Positions 1 through 7,863 of a DNA stretch of 47,406 nucleotides are shown piece by piece. Within the stretch, counting starts at the first letter, position 1. Each line of letters starts with the position of its first letter. The position numbers and the translations under genes were made by a program. A model generated the notes under the pieces. That model had not been told where the DNA came from. It saw only the letters and a list, made by a program, of their open reading frames with translations, and did no database searches. The stretch is from Candidatus Omnitrophota bacterium. Its GTDB lineage: Bacteria; Omnitrophota; Gorgyraeia; Zapsychrales; Zapsychraceae. The stretch lies in contig JADFXT010000017.1 in the NCBI GenBank assembly GCA_015233405.1, positions 1-47,406 of the forward strand, given 5' to 3'.

Positions 1-2
1 AA

Positions 3-809
3 ACCTATTGGATGAAGATCGGATGCTCGAAGACAAAGGTGGCATTGGAAGAAGTCATCAAGTGCTTGGACGCTTCCAGCTTAGAGGAGAAAAATAAGGC
101 CAGCGTGGAAAGAAATGACGCTGCCGAGTGTGTATTTAAGCTGGACCAAGCGGCCGCGTTCGATACGGTCGATGAGCAGAATGCCTTGTGCCGGTTTGTT
201 TTGGTCGATCAATATAATATCGCCGGCGGTGGGATCATCATGGAAGCCTTGCATGATGACCAAGAGGACTTAAGAGAGAAGCTCTTTGAGCGGAATTATC
301 ATTGGATCAAGAGCGAGATCTCCGTTGACGAGCGCGTCGTACGATATGGTCAGAAGCCGACGATGATCGTGATCACGGGAGAAAAGGATTCGCCTCGAAA
401 AGATATTGCCCGCCATTTGGAGCAAGCCTTGTTTCAGGACGGACGGTATGTATATTTTCTGGGGATGGGAAGCGTTGTTCATGGTTTGGACGCGGACCTG
501 GAGAACAGGCTCGACAGCCACAGCGAGCATGTTCGCCGCTTGGCTGAGATGGCGAATATCCTGCTGGATGCGGGCGTGATATTAATTGCCTCGGTCATTA
601 AACTTTCCGTCGAGGATATTGAGATATTGCGCATGGCGCTCGGTGATGATCGCCTGGAAGTGGTTTGGGTGGGAGATAGCGTCGCGGCCGACGTTCCGTT
701 TGCATTGAAGGTGTCTTCCAAGGAGAACACTGAAGCGGGCGTCGGGAAGATAAAGGATCACTTACAGGCAAGAAAGATCGTACACTCACAGGAACAGTAT
801 GGTTCATAA
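3..809 (+). CDS. cysNC: CysN-CysC fusion (sulfate adenylyltransferase subunit 1 / APS kinase-like), 3' part, kinase domain degenerate
   Basis: The frame is open to the window edge, so the gene starts upstream; the ATG at 12 is internal. Counting from that ATG, residues 1-80 resemble the last beta-barrel domain of CysN (GTPase subunit of ATP sulfurylase), with the RFVLVDQYNIAGGG signature near 61-74. Residues 113-265 have the layout of CysC, which phosphorylates APS to PAPS. The expected kinase P-loop GLSGSGKST reads GEKDSPRKD (123-131), and the usual LDGDNVR segment reads LGMGSVV (150-156), so ATP and APS binding look lost. The RRLAEMANILLDAG helix (175-188) is still CysC-like. Family: CysNC feeds PAPS to sulfotransferases; one lies at 10498. 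Inference: the kinase part is regulatory or repurposed. The end overlaps the next gene by 11 bases. Confidence 0.82.
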   Translation, partial: TYWMKIGCSKTKVALEEVIKCLDASSLEEKNKASVERNDAAECVFKLDQAAAFDTVDEQNALCRFVLVDQYNIAGGGIIMEALHDDQEDLREKLFERNYHWIKSEISVDERVVRYGQKPTMIVITGEKDSPRKDIARHLEQALFQDGRYVYFLGMGSVVHGLDADLENRLDSHSEHVRRLAEMANILLDAGVILIASVIKLSVEDIEILRMALGDDRLEVVWVGDSVAADVPFALKVSSKENTEAGVGKIKDHLQARKIVHSQEQYGS

Positions 810-2010
810 ACATCAATGTGGTGTTTGTTGTAAAGAAAATGTCGAACGCATGATCGCCTTTGAGGATCAAGTTGTCTGTCATCATTTTCTAAAGAGCTCT
901 GGCGAGAAGGAAGAACTCTATCGTTTAGCTTTTGGGCAGTGCCAGGCTTGCGGGACGCTTCAGTTGGTGGAACGAATTCCCATAGAGGCGTTGACGCCGC
1001 GATACAATTGGCTTAAGTGTAATGAGCCGGAAGATCATTTGGATAAGACCGTCGAGCTTTTAAGTCGCCTTCCGGGCATCACAAAAGATTCCAAGATCGG
1101 TGGGATCAGTTTTAAGGATGATACGACACTCTTACGGCTCAATAAATTGGGATTCAAGAATACCTGGCGGGCGGACCTTTTCAAGGAACTGGGCGCCACA
1201 GATCCTTTGGCGTGGTTTGAGTCTGTTCAGGCGAATTTTAATGAAGGAAGCGCCGAGCGTCTCCTCAAAAATCACGGGAAAGCGGACATCTTTATCGCTC
1301 GGCATATCATCGAGCATTCTTATGATCTTCATGGATTTATCAGTCTATGTAAAAAAATGGTCAAGCCCAGCGGACATTTATTTTTTGAAATCCCCGATTG
1401 TGAGCGCGCCCTGGCCAATTTTGATTATACGACCCTCTGGGAAGAGCATTTGACGTATTTTACAGGAACAACCTTTCGTTATTGTCTTGAGGCGAATGGT
1501 CTTTCCTTGGTTCATTTTGAACGCATTCCTTATTCCATCGAAGATTCTTATGTGGGGATTGTCCGGATTGCTGAGCGGCCTGTGTCAAAAACGTTAGAGG
1601 CCAGGGACCTCAATAAGGAATTGCTCTTGGGAAAGAATTTTGCTGACAATTTTCCAGCGAAGAAGGCCAGGATACAGGATTTTTTCGTCAAATGCCGGCA
1701 GCAGGGAAAGAATGTGGCGCTCTTCGGCGGCGGACATATGAGTAGCGTTTTTCTTAATGTTTTTGACCTCGGCAACAAAATTGACTTTGTCGTCGATGAT
1801 AATCCAAACATGCGGGGGATGTTCATGCCTGGTTCCAGGCTTCCGGTTATGGAATCTAAAGAGATTTATGACCAAAATATCGATGTTTGTCTCCTGACGC
1901 TCAGCGCGTCCAGCGAGGACAAAGTCGTTAAGAACCACCAGAAGTTTATTGAAAAGGGCGGAAAATTTGTTTCTATTTTTCCCGGCAGCAAATGGGCTAT
2001 GGAGACTTAA
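799..2010 (+). CDS. Zinc-finger class I SAM methyltransferase with C-methyltransferase C-terminal domain, SAM motif degenerate
   Basis: This 403-residue protein has the three-part layout of sugar C-methyltransferases acting on NDP-4-keto sugars. The N-terminal zinc finger uses CGVCC (7-11) and CQACG (48-52). The Rossmann methyltransferase core spans about 75-235. The C-terminal NAD-like domain includes VALFGGGHMS and FVVDDNP (about 305-335). The core keeps the later HIIEHSYDLHGF and PSGHLFFEIPD segments. The SAM-binding loop, normally E-x-G-S-x-D-G, reads ISFKDDTT (103-110), so both glycines are gone. It may be inactive or a partner of the intact paralogue at 3676. It overlaps the CysNC-like gene by 11 bases; the WbuC cupin follows without a gap. 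The fold is sure; the substrate is unknown. Confidence 0.85.
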   Translation: MVHKHQCGVCCKENVERMIAFEDQVVCHHFLKSSGEKEELYRLAFGQCQACGTLQLVERIPIEALTPRYNWLKCNEPEDHLDKTVELLSRLPGITKDSKIGGISFKDDTTLLRLNKLGFKNTWRADLFKELGATDPLAWFESVQANFNEGSAERLLKNHGKADIFIARHIIEHSYDLHGFISLCKKMVKPSGHLFFEIPDCERALANFDYTTLWEEHLTYFTGTTFRYCLEANGLSLVHFERIPYSIEDSYVGIVRIAERPVSKTLEARDLNKELLLGKNFADNFPAKKARIQDFFVKCRQQGKNVALFGGGHMSSVFLNVFDLGNKIDFVVDDNPNMRGMFMPGSRLPVMESKEIYDQNIDVCLLTLSASSEDKVVKNHQKFIEKGGKFVSIFPGSKWAMET

Positions 2011-2541
2011 ATGACAGATCATAAGTGGAAGAAGGTTTCCGAAGAGGTTTATTATGCTCCAGAGAAATTAGTCGCGGTCACTCAAGAGAATGTTTCGTTT
2101 CTGAAAAAAGTAGCCCAGGCCAATAAACGTCGACGTTCCCGGCTGTGTGCGCATAATGACACAGGAGATTTGACCCAAGAGATGATCATCGTTCTGGGTA
2201 AGGGCAACTATGTGCGCCCGCATAAACATTTGGATAAGTCCGAGTCGTTTCATGTCATTGAAGGATCGGCAAAATTGATCTTTTTTGATGAAAAGGGAAA
2301 TTTTACTCATGCAGTAAGTCTCGGAGACCATTCTTCAGGGAAGGTTTTTTTTAATCGGATCGCCGATGCTTCATATCACTCGTTAATGGTGACCTCTGAT
2401 TTTTTTGTCTTTCATGAGACAACCAAAGGTCCTTTTATTCAGGGTAATCGAACGGATACGGTCTTTGCTTCGTGGGCACCGCAAGACAATGATGAAGCAG
2501 CAGCACAGGCGTTCATGGATAAATTAAAAGAGAAAATTTAA
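2011..2541 (+). CDS. WbuC-family cupin metalloprotein, metal site intact
   Basis: A 176-residue single-domain cupin. It shows the WbuC pattern: RLCAH (44-48), QEMI (56-59), PHKHLDKSESFHVIEG (70-85) and ETTKGPF (136-142). His71, His73, Glu78, His81 and His123 could be the metal and site ligands. WbuC proteins are found in many O-antigen loci, but their reaction is not firmly established; sugar isomerisation or acyl-sugar tailoring have been considered by analogy with other sugar cupins. The ATG follows the preceding stop directly, so translation is probably coupled to the methyltransferase. A divergent second copy at 4944 lacks most of these histidines. Confidence 0.88.
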   Translation: MTDHKWKKVSEEVYYAPEKLVAVTQENVSFLKKVAQANKRRRSRLCAHNDTGDLTQEMIIVLGKGNYVRPHKHLDKSESFHVIEGSAKLIFFDEKGNFTHAVSLGDHSSGKVFFNRIADASYHSLMVTSDFFVFHETTKGPFIQGNRTDTVFASWAPQDNDEAAAQAFMDKLKEKI

Positions 2542-2543
2542 TA

Positions 2544-2551
2544 AGGGGAGG
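2544..2551 (+). promoter_or_regulatory. Ribosome binding site for the GTG start at 2558
   Basis: AGGGGAGG lies six bases before GTG 2558. This supports the GTG as the true start of the DegT aminotransferase, which begins MRVPFFDLR as is typical for the family. Confidence 0.7.
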
Positions 2552-2557
2552 ACAAAC

Positions 2558-3664
2558 GTGAGAGTGCCATTTTTTGATCTAAGGGTCCTGGACCCGGATA
2601 TGCGTAAAGAACTCCTGGAAGCGATCAACAAGGTTTTTGACCATGGAAAGCTTATTTTAGGCCCTGAGGTTGACGAGTTTGAGAAAAGGGTCGCCGACTT
2701 TATCGGGATGAAACATGCCATTGGGGTTGCCTCCGGCAGCAATGCGCTCTTTTTGGCTTTAAAGAGCCTTGGAATAGGGCCCGGAGACGAGGTCATTACA
2801 ACGCCGCTCACGTGGATCATTACTTTGAACGCTATCGCCGAATGTGATGCGGTCCCGGTTTGCGTGGATATTTGCGATGATTTTAATATCGACCCGGAAA
2901 AAATCGAGCCGGCCATTACGAAAAAAACTAAGGCCATTCTGCCGGTCCATTTTACGGGACATATGTGTAAGATGGACAGGATCTGCTCTATTGCCAAGAA
3001 ACATAATTTGTTCGTGATCGAGGATGCTGCCCAGGCTTATGGAGCTAAATATAAATCAAAAATGGCAGGGTCTTTCTCGGATGTCGCGGCTTTTAGTATG
3101 AATACGATGAAAGTTTTGTCAGCCTACGGAGAAGCCGGCGCTGTGACGACGGATAGTACGGAGCTTTACGAGAAAATAAAAATGTTGCGTTATACCGGAA
3201 CAAAATCTGATCCTAAAAAGATCATCACGAATGAATGTTATTATGTGTCCCTGAACCACAAGATCGATACCATGCAGGCCGCCTTGCTATTGGTGGCGAT
3301 GAAGCATCTGCCGGCCAAGATGAAACGGCGGCAAGAGATCGCCGACAAGTACACTCAAGCTCTTTCTGGATTAGTGAAGTGTCCGCAAACGGCCAGTGGG
3401 GATGTTCATGCCTATTACACTTATGCAATTCAGGCGGACGGTCGCGATCAGTTGCAGGCCTATCTTAATTCGAAAGAGATCGAGACAAAGATCTACCACG
3501 TGCCTTTGGCCAACAAGGCCCCGGTGCATGCTAAAAATATGCGCTACGAAACCCCGGTGGCGCAGAGGGTATTGGACAGATTCTTAAGTATCCCTGCCCA
3601 TGAAAAAATAACTGATGAACAAGTGGATTTTGTCATTAAAACAATCCAGGAGTATTATCAATAA
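2558..3664 (+). CDS. DegT/DnrJ/EryC1/StrS sugar aminotransferase
   Basis: A PLP-dependent aminotransferase of normal length (368 residues) that would convert an NDP-keto sugar to an amino sugar in the cytosol. Visible family marks are the PFFDL start, GSNALFLAL (60-68), GDEVITTPLTW (76-86), Asp156 in the VIEDAAQA motif that holds the PLP pyridine nitrogen, and the Schiff-base Lys185 in MNTMKVLSAYGEAG. It starts at GTG with a strong ribosome site. It is the third member of module A (methyltransferase, cupin, aminotransferase); the same trio recurs from 3676 to 7098. Substrate and regiochemistry cannot be read from sequence. Family is certain. Confidence 0.93.
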   Translation: MRVPFFDLRVLDPDMRKELLEAINKVFDHGKLILGPEVDEFEKRVADFIGMKHAIGVASGSNALFLALKSLGIGPGDEVITTPLTWIITLNAIAECDAVPVCVDICDDFNIDPEKIEPAITKKTKAILPVHFTGHMCKMDRICSIAKKHNLFVIEDAAQAYGAKYKSKMAGSFSDVAAFSMNTMKVLSAYGEAGAVTTDSTELYEKIKMLRYTGTKSDPKKIITNECYYVSLNHKIDTMQAALLLVAMKHLPAKMKRRQEIADKYTQALSGLVKCPQTASGDVHAYYTYAIQADGRDQLQAYLNSKEIETKIYHVPLANKAPVHAKNMRYETPVAQRVLDRFLSIPAHEKITDEQVDFVIKTIQEYYQ

Positions 3665-3665
3665 A

Positions 3666-3670
3666 AGGAG
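3666..3670 (+). promoter_or_regulatory. Ribosome binding site choosing ATG 3676
   Basis: AGGAG ends at 3670, five bases before ATG 3676. An in-frame GTG at 3670 overlaps this site, so the ATG is the better start for the downstream methyltransferase. Confidence 0.65.
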
Positions 3671-3675
3671 TGAAG

Positions 3676-4932
3676 ATGAGCGATAAGTTTGTTCTACGTA
3701 AAAATTGCCGTATGTGTAACTCAACAAATTTGGAAATGGCGCTGCCTTTAGCGCCGCTGCCTATTGGCGACCGTTATGTTCCAGAGGCGCAGAAAATGGA
3801 AGTGACGGAAACATTCCCGATGGATGTCATGATCTGTAAGGATTGCGGCCATTTACAAAATAGCGGGTATGTGAAACCGGAGTTTATTTATAAGCATTAT
3901 CTTTCCCGTCCGGCCACGACCAATCCCGTTCTTTCCCAAGCTTATAAGGATTATGCGGATTATCTCTTGGCGAATTTCAAAGAGTCCAATGATCCTTTCG
4001 CGGTCGAAACGGGAAGCAATGACGGCGCGTTCTCTAAATATTTTTGTGATAATGGGTTACGGTCTTTAGGCGTTGAGCCGTCGCCTAATCTGGCCAAGCA
4101 AGCCAATGAGCGGGGCATTCCGACTTTACAGGCTTATTTTTCTGAAGACCTGGCCAAAAAGATCAAGAAAGATCACGGGCCAGCGAATTTCTTTGTCGCG
4201 AACCACATGTTCGCGAACGTTGAAGACTCCACGGATTTTATCAAAGGCGTCAAGCATCTTCTTTCGCCCAAAGGCGTCCATACGATGCAAACATTTTATA
4301 TGATGGATGTTTTGGAAAAAAATATGGTGGAAAATTTCACTCATGAACATTTATCCTATTTCAATATCCGGCCTTACCGAGATTTCTTGGCCCGTAACGG
4401 TATGAAATTATTCGACGTTCAGCGCATCGCGGCCAAGGGTGGCTCTATCCGATGCTTTTCAGAGCACGCCGATGGCCCTTATCCGGTGAAACCCTCGGTG
4501 CAGGAATGTATCGACCTTGAAGACCGATTGAACGCTCGGCAAGCCAAAGCATATGACAGTATCCTTAAGTTTATTAAAACCACAAAAGAACAGTTCCATA
4601 AACTTTTGGAGCCCGTTAAAGCTAAGGGAGGTTTGATCGCGGGATTTGGAACGTCTATCGGCGCGACGACCTTTGTTCACCAGTATGAACTGGGCAAGTT
4701 GCTGAATTTTTTTGTTGATGACGATCAATATCGGCATAATCTTGTGAGCCCCGTGCACCATATTCCTGTCCTTCCGACGAATACGATCTATGACCGCAAG
4801 CCGGAATATGTCGTTATTCTGGCGCCGTTGTATGCGGATAACATTATGAAAAAGAACAAGGCCTATTTGGACCAAGGGGGGAAATTCCTTCTGTTCTGGC
4901 CTGAATTTAAGATCGTCAAGGAACTTAAATAG
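3676..4932 (+). CDS. Zinc-finger class I SAM C-methyltransferase (NDP-sugar type)
   Basis: A 418-residue paralogue of the protein at 799, with all expected parts. The zinc ligands are CRMC (11-14) and CKDC (54-57). The SAM motif I is intact: ETGSNDG at 111-117, followed by the acidic LGVEPS. The C-terminal domain carries GFGTSIGATTF and FVDDDQYRHN. Known members methylate carbon 3 or another ring carbon of NDP-4-keto sugars. It opens module B, with cupin, NUDIX, aminotransferase and NeuD-like genes following. The start was moved from GTG 3670 to ATG 3676 because of the ribosome site. The intact motif contrasts with the degenerate copy in module A. Confidence 0.9.
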   Translation: MSDKFVLRKNCRMCNSTNLEMALPLAPLPIGDRYVPEAQKMEVTETFPMDVMICKDCGHLQNSGYVKPEFIYKHYLSRPATTNPVLSQAYKDYADYLLANFKESNDPFAVETGSNDGAFSKYFCDNGLRSLGVEPSPNLAKQANERGIPTLQAYFSEDLAKKIKKDHGPANFFVANHMFANVEDSTDFIKGVKHLLSPKGVHTMQTFYMMDVLEKNMVENFTHEHLSYFNIRPYRDFLARNGMKLFDVQRIAAKGGSIRCFSEHADGPYPVKPSVQECIDLEDRLNARQAKAYDSILKFIKTTKEQFHKLLEPVKAKGGLIAGFGTSIGATTFVHQYELGKLLNFFVDDDQYRHNLVSPVHHIPVLPTNTIYDRKPEYVVILAPLYADNIMKKNKAYLDQGGKFLLFWPEFKIVKELK

Positions 4933-4943
4933 GAGAATACGTC

Positions 4944-5432
4944 ATGCAGGATGTTTTTAAGAATGAGGAAAATTTTATCGCTGTGGGAAAAGATTGGATG
5001 GTCCGTTTAAAAGAAGCGGCTGAACAGTCACCCAAGCAGCTGTCCCGTTTATGCATGCATTGCGCGACAAGCGATGTGGTTCAAGAAATGATCCTGGGGT
5101 TTACCAAGAAATGCCTAATTCCGCCTAATAGCAATCCCGGGAAGTCGGAATCGCTAACAGTGATCGAAGGGGAAATGCTCTTGGTCCTTTTTGATGATAG
5201 CGGCAAGGTTACCCAGCGTATTGCCATGGGGCCGGTTGGAGGAGGCGATAAGGTTTTTATGTATCGGTTATGTTCTTCGTCGTGGCACACGATGATACCT
5301 CTGACGGATTGTGTGATCGTTCATGAATGTATTGAAGGTCCGTTCGTGAAATCGGAGGTTCCGATACCGTCATGGGTTCCTAAGGACAAAGCGGAATTAG
5401 AAAGTTTTTTAAAAAGATTAACTGTGAATTAA
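4944..5432 (+). CDS. WbuC-like cupin with lost metal ligands
   Basis: A 162-residue homologue of the cupin at 2011. RLCMH (35-39), QEMI (47-50), GKSES (66-70), VIEGE and EGPF keep the WbuC framework. The metal triad is altered: the positions of His71, His73 and His81 in the first copy are Asn62, Asn64 and Thr72 here. His115 is retained. It probably cannot bind the usual metal, so it may be a structural partner of the intact copy or have another role. It lies 11 bases after the methyltransferase, in a run that looks co-transcribed. Confidence 0.82.
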   Translation: MQDVFKNEENFIAVGKDWMVRLKEAAEQSPKQLSRLCMHCATSDVVQEMILGFTKKCLIPPNSNPGKSESLTVIEGEMLLVLFDDSGKVTQRIAMGPVGGGDKVFMYRLCSSSWHTMIPLTDCVIVHECIEGPFVKSEVPIPSWVPKDKAELESFLKRLTVN

Positions 5433-5443
5433 GGCTGGTTAAT

Positions 5444-5992
5444 ATGGAAGAAACTATATTGCTCCCTCATAAAATTAAAAGTAAAGGCATCGTTTATCAG
5501 GACAAATACAAGAAGATTGAAAAAATACAGGCTGATTTTCAAGGATTTAAGAAAGAATACTTTGTTTCTGATTATGGGCGGAAAGCGGCCGTTGTGATCG
5601 TTAGAGATAACAAAATTCTATTGGTCCGGCAATATAGGCTTTTGATCAACGGGCTTTCTTATGAAATCCCCGGCGGAAAAATAAACGAGAAGGAACCTCC
5701 TGAAAAGGCCGCCATGCGCGAGTGTTTAGAAGAAACAGGGATGAAATGTTCTGGCTTAAAGCGTTTGATTGAATTTGACCCTGATTTGGAATATTCCAGA
5801 AATCATACCTATGTGTTTGTTGCGAAAGCGACCCAAGGAATGCTCAAGAAAGAAAAACGATCCGTGTGGGTGTCGATAAAAAGATGCAGGGAAATGGTGT
5901 TTAGTGGAAAGATCTCCGACAGCCTCACTGTCATCTCGGTTTTGGCGTACCTGACGAAAAATATAAAAAGGAAAGAAAGGAATCGCTCATGA
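5444..5992 (+). CDS. NUDIX hydrolase
   Basis: A 182-residue NUDIX protein. The full NUDIX box (G-x5-E-x7-R-E-x2-E-E-x-G) is at 78-100, with Arg92, Glu93, Glu96 and Glu97. The upstream VRQYRLLINGLSYEIPGG resembles ADP-ribose/ADP-sugar pyrophosphatases. The probable reaction is hydrolysis of a nucleoside diphosphate sugar to sugar phosphate plus NMP; the substrate is not defined. In this place it could remove a stalled NDP-sugar or supply a sugar phosphate to the pathway. It overlaps the following aminotransferase (ATGA), which indicates translational coupling. Confidence 0.9.
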   Translation: MEETILLPHKIKSKGIVYQDKYKKIEKIQADFQGFKKEYFVSDYGRKAAVVIVRDNKILLVRQYRLLINGLSYEIPGGKINEKEPPEKAAMRECLEETGMKCSGLKRLIEFDPDLEYSRNHTYVFVAKATQGMLKKEKRSVWVSIKRCREMVFSGKISDSLTVISVLAYLTKNIKRKERNRS

Positions 5993-7098
5993 AAGACAAT
6001 GTGAATAAAATTTCTTGGTGGAGAACTTCGTTTGGGGAGGACGTCGTCGATAATATCGTTCGGTCTGTCCGTAATGAATGCATAAGCATGGGGTCGGTCA
6101 CCGCACAGTTTGAAGGGCAGCTGGCGCAAGCCCTGGATGTCCCGTATGTCGTGACGACGACTAGCGGCAGTATGGCTCTCTTGATGGCCATGATGGCCGT
6201 AGGCATTAAGCCGGGAGATGAGGTTATCGTTCCTAATCGAACCTGGATCGCTACGGCGCACGCGCCGATGCTCTTGGGGGCCAAGGTGATATTGGTGGAT
6301 GTTCTTGCGGACCGCAGCGTCATGGATGTTTCGCAGATCGAGGAAAAAATTACTTCTAAGACCAAGGCGATCATTCCAGTTGCGCTTAACGGCCGCGCCG
6401 TCGATATGGATGAGGTATGGAAAATAGCTAAGAAACATGGATTACACGTAGTCGAGGATGCCGCCCAGGCATTGTTTTGTCGGTATGCGGGTAATCTGTC
6501 GTCTAGACATATGGGCACGGAGTCGGAAATGGGGTGCTTTTCGTTCTCGATGGCAAAACTTCTTCCGACGGGACAAGGGGGATTTGTGGCGACAAAGCAT
6601 AAAGATGTTTATGATAAGCTCAAACGTATTCGTACTCATGGTGTCGACGATGTGATCAACTGTACTTTCTTCGATATGGGATTTAATTTTAGGTTTACTG
6701 ATGTTCAGTCTTCGATCGGCCAGATTCAATTGGAACGCATAAAACAGCGGATCGCTCAAATCCAGGCGATTTATGCGAAATACGAGTTAGCGCTTAAAGG
6801 GATAGGTTTTTTAAAGTTAATTCCTGTGAACGTTGCCGCAGGAGAGATCCCGATCTATGCTGAGGTGTTATGTAAAGAGAGGGAGAAGCTCATCGCGTTT
6901 CTGGCGGCGCAGGGCATACAAACGCGGCCGTTCTATCCGGATTTAAATACAGCGAAACATTTAGGGGCAACCGGCCGTTTTCCCAATGCTGAGGTCTTTG
7001 GTTCGCAAGGATTGGTTTTGCCTTGCGGCCCTGACCAACCGCTTGAGAATATTGATAGGGTTATTGAATGTCTCAAGCTTTTTGGAAAGAAGGACTAA
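5989..7098 (+). CDS. DegT/DnrJ/EryC1/StrS sugar aminotransferase, second copy
   Basis: A 369-residue PLP enzyme that would aminate an NDP-keto sugar. Key marks: TTSGSMAL (57-64), GDEVIVPNRTW (76-86), Asp157 in VVEDAAQA, and Schiff-base Lys190 in FSFSMAKLLPTGQGG. It is clearly different from the copy at 2558, so the two likely act on different sugars. Its ATG overlaps the NUDIX stop. The NeuD-type acetyltransferase follows with a one-base overlap, suggesting that the new amino group is acetylated next, as in the PglE/PglD or PerB-type pairs. Confidence 0.93.
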   Translation: MKDNVNKISWWRTSFGEDVVDNIVRSVRNECISMGSVTAQFEGQLAQALDVPYVVTTTSGSMALLMAMMAVGIKPGDEVIVPNRTWIATAHAPMLLGAKVILVDVLADRSVMDVSQIEEKITSKTKAIIPVALNGRAVDMDEVWKIAKKHGLHVVEDAAQALFCRYAGNLSSRHMGTESEMGCFSFSMAKLLPTGQGGFVATKHKDVYDKLKRIRTHGVDDVINCTFFDMGFNFRFTDVQSSIGQIQLERIKQRIAQIQAIYAKYELALKGIGFLKLIPVNVAAGEIPIYAEVLCKEREKLIAFLAAQGIQTRPFYPDLNTAKHLGATGRFPNAEVFGSQGLVLPCGPDQPLENIDRVIECLKLFGKKD

Positions 7099-7835
7099 TG
7101 AACCTAGATATCCAGGTCAAAGATAATTCTTTGGCGATCGTTGATTGGCATGACGGCGGGGCGGGACAGATACATTCTTGGATCGAAAAAGCCCAGGGTT
7201 ATGAGGTGGCTTGTTTTATTAATCCGACGGATGAGGCTTTAAATATCGACCCTGCCAAGATCAAAAGAGACGCCAAGCAGTTTTCTTATCCCACAGCCAA
7301 CAGCTTTAAGGATAAGCCGCTGATCAATTCTTCTGACTGGGTTAAAGTCATAAAAGATTTAGGGATAAAAAATGTCCTGGTTACGACCGATGATCCCTTT
7401 GAACGTTTTGAACAGATCAATATGGCGAGAAAAGAAGGGTTAAAGTTGATTAACGCGATCCATCCGAGCGCTCTTATTATGGAAGAAGCCATTCTTCACG
7501 ACAATATTATTTTGCATGCCCGATCTTTTATAGGTTATAGGGCAGAGCTGTTTCCAGGATCTATTGTCACCAGTGGCCATCTGGATCACCACAATGTCCT
7601 TAGGGACTGCGCGTCGGTAGACCCGGGAGCTGTTTGCGCCGGCAATGTTACGGTGGGCGCTTTCTCCAGGCTTCACACAGGGGCTGTGGTGAAGAATCGG
7701 ATAAGGATTGGTGAAAATTCTATTGTGGGTGCAGGGGCCGTGGTCATTGAAGATGTCCCCGATAACGTGACGGTTGTGGGAGTTCCGGCAAGAATCATTA
7801 AACAGCGCCCTCCACACAAGATAGCAGGTCGATGA
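7098..7835 (+). CDS. NeuD/PglD-family sugar O/N-acyltransferase
   Basis: A 245-residue left-handed beta-helix acyltransferase. Residues 1-100 form the small alpha/beta nucleotide-sugar-binding domain. Hexapeptide repeats run from about 120 to 235, ending in GAGAVVIEDVPDNVTVVGVPAR. His164 in the HLDHHNV segment aligns with the catalytic base of PglD/NeuD. The start at ATG 7098 (TAATG overlap with the aminotransferase) is preferred over an upstream ATG at 7068 because GAAGGA lies just before it. It probably acetylates the amino sugar made by the 5989 enzyme. The acyl donor is assumed to be acetyl-CoA. Confidence 0.88.
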   Translation: MNLDIQVKDNSLAIVDWHDGGAGQIHSWIEKAQGYEVACFINPTDEALNIDPAKIKRDAKQFSYPTANSFKDKPLINSSDWVKVIKDLGIKNVLVTTDDPFERFEQINMARKEGLKLINAIHPSALIMEEAILHDNIILHARSFIGYRAELFPGSIVTSGHLDHHNVLRDCASVDPGAVCAGNVTVGAFSRLHTGAVVKNRIRIGENSIVGAGAVVIEDVPDNVTVVGVPARIIKQRPPHKIAGR

Positions 7836-7863
7836 ACGTTGATCGAACCAGGGAGAGGTCTAT

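Noticed and set aside
270-530. Minus-strand open frames here and throughout the window
   Set aside because: They lie fully opposite strong + strand genes, have no recognisable motif or ribosome site, and look like shadow frames.
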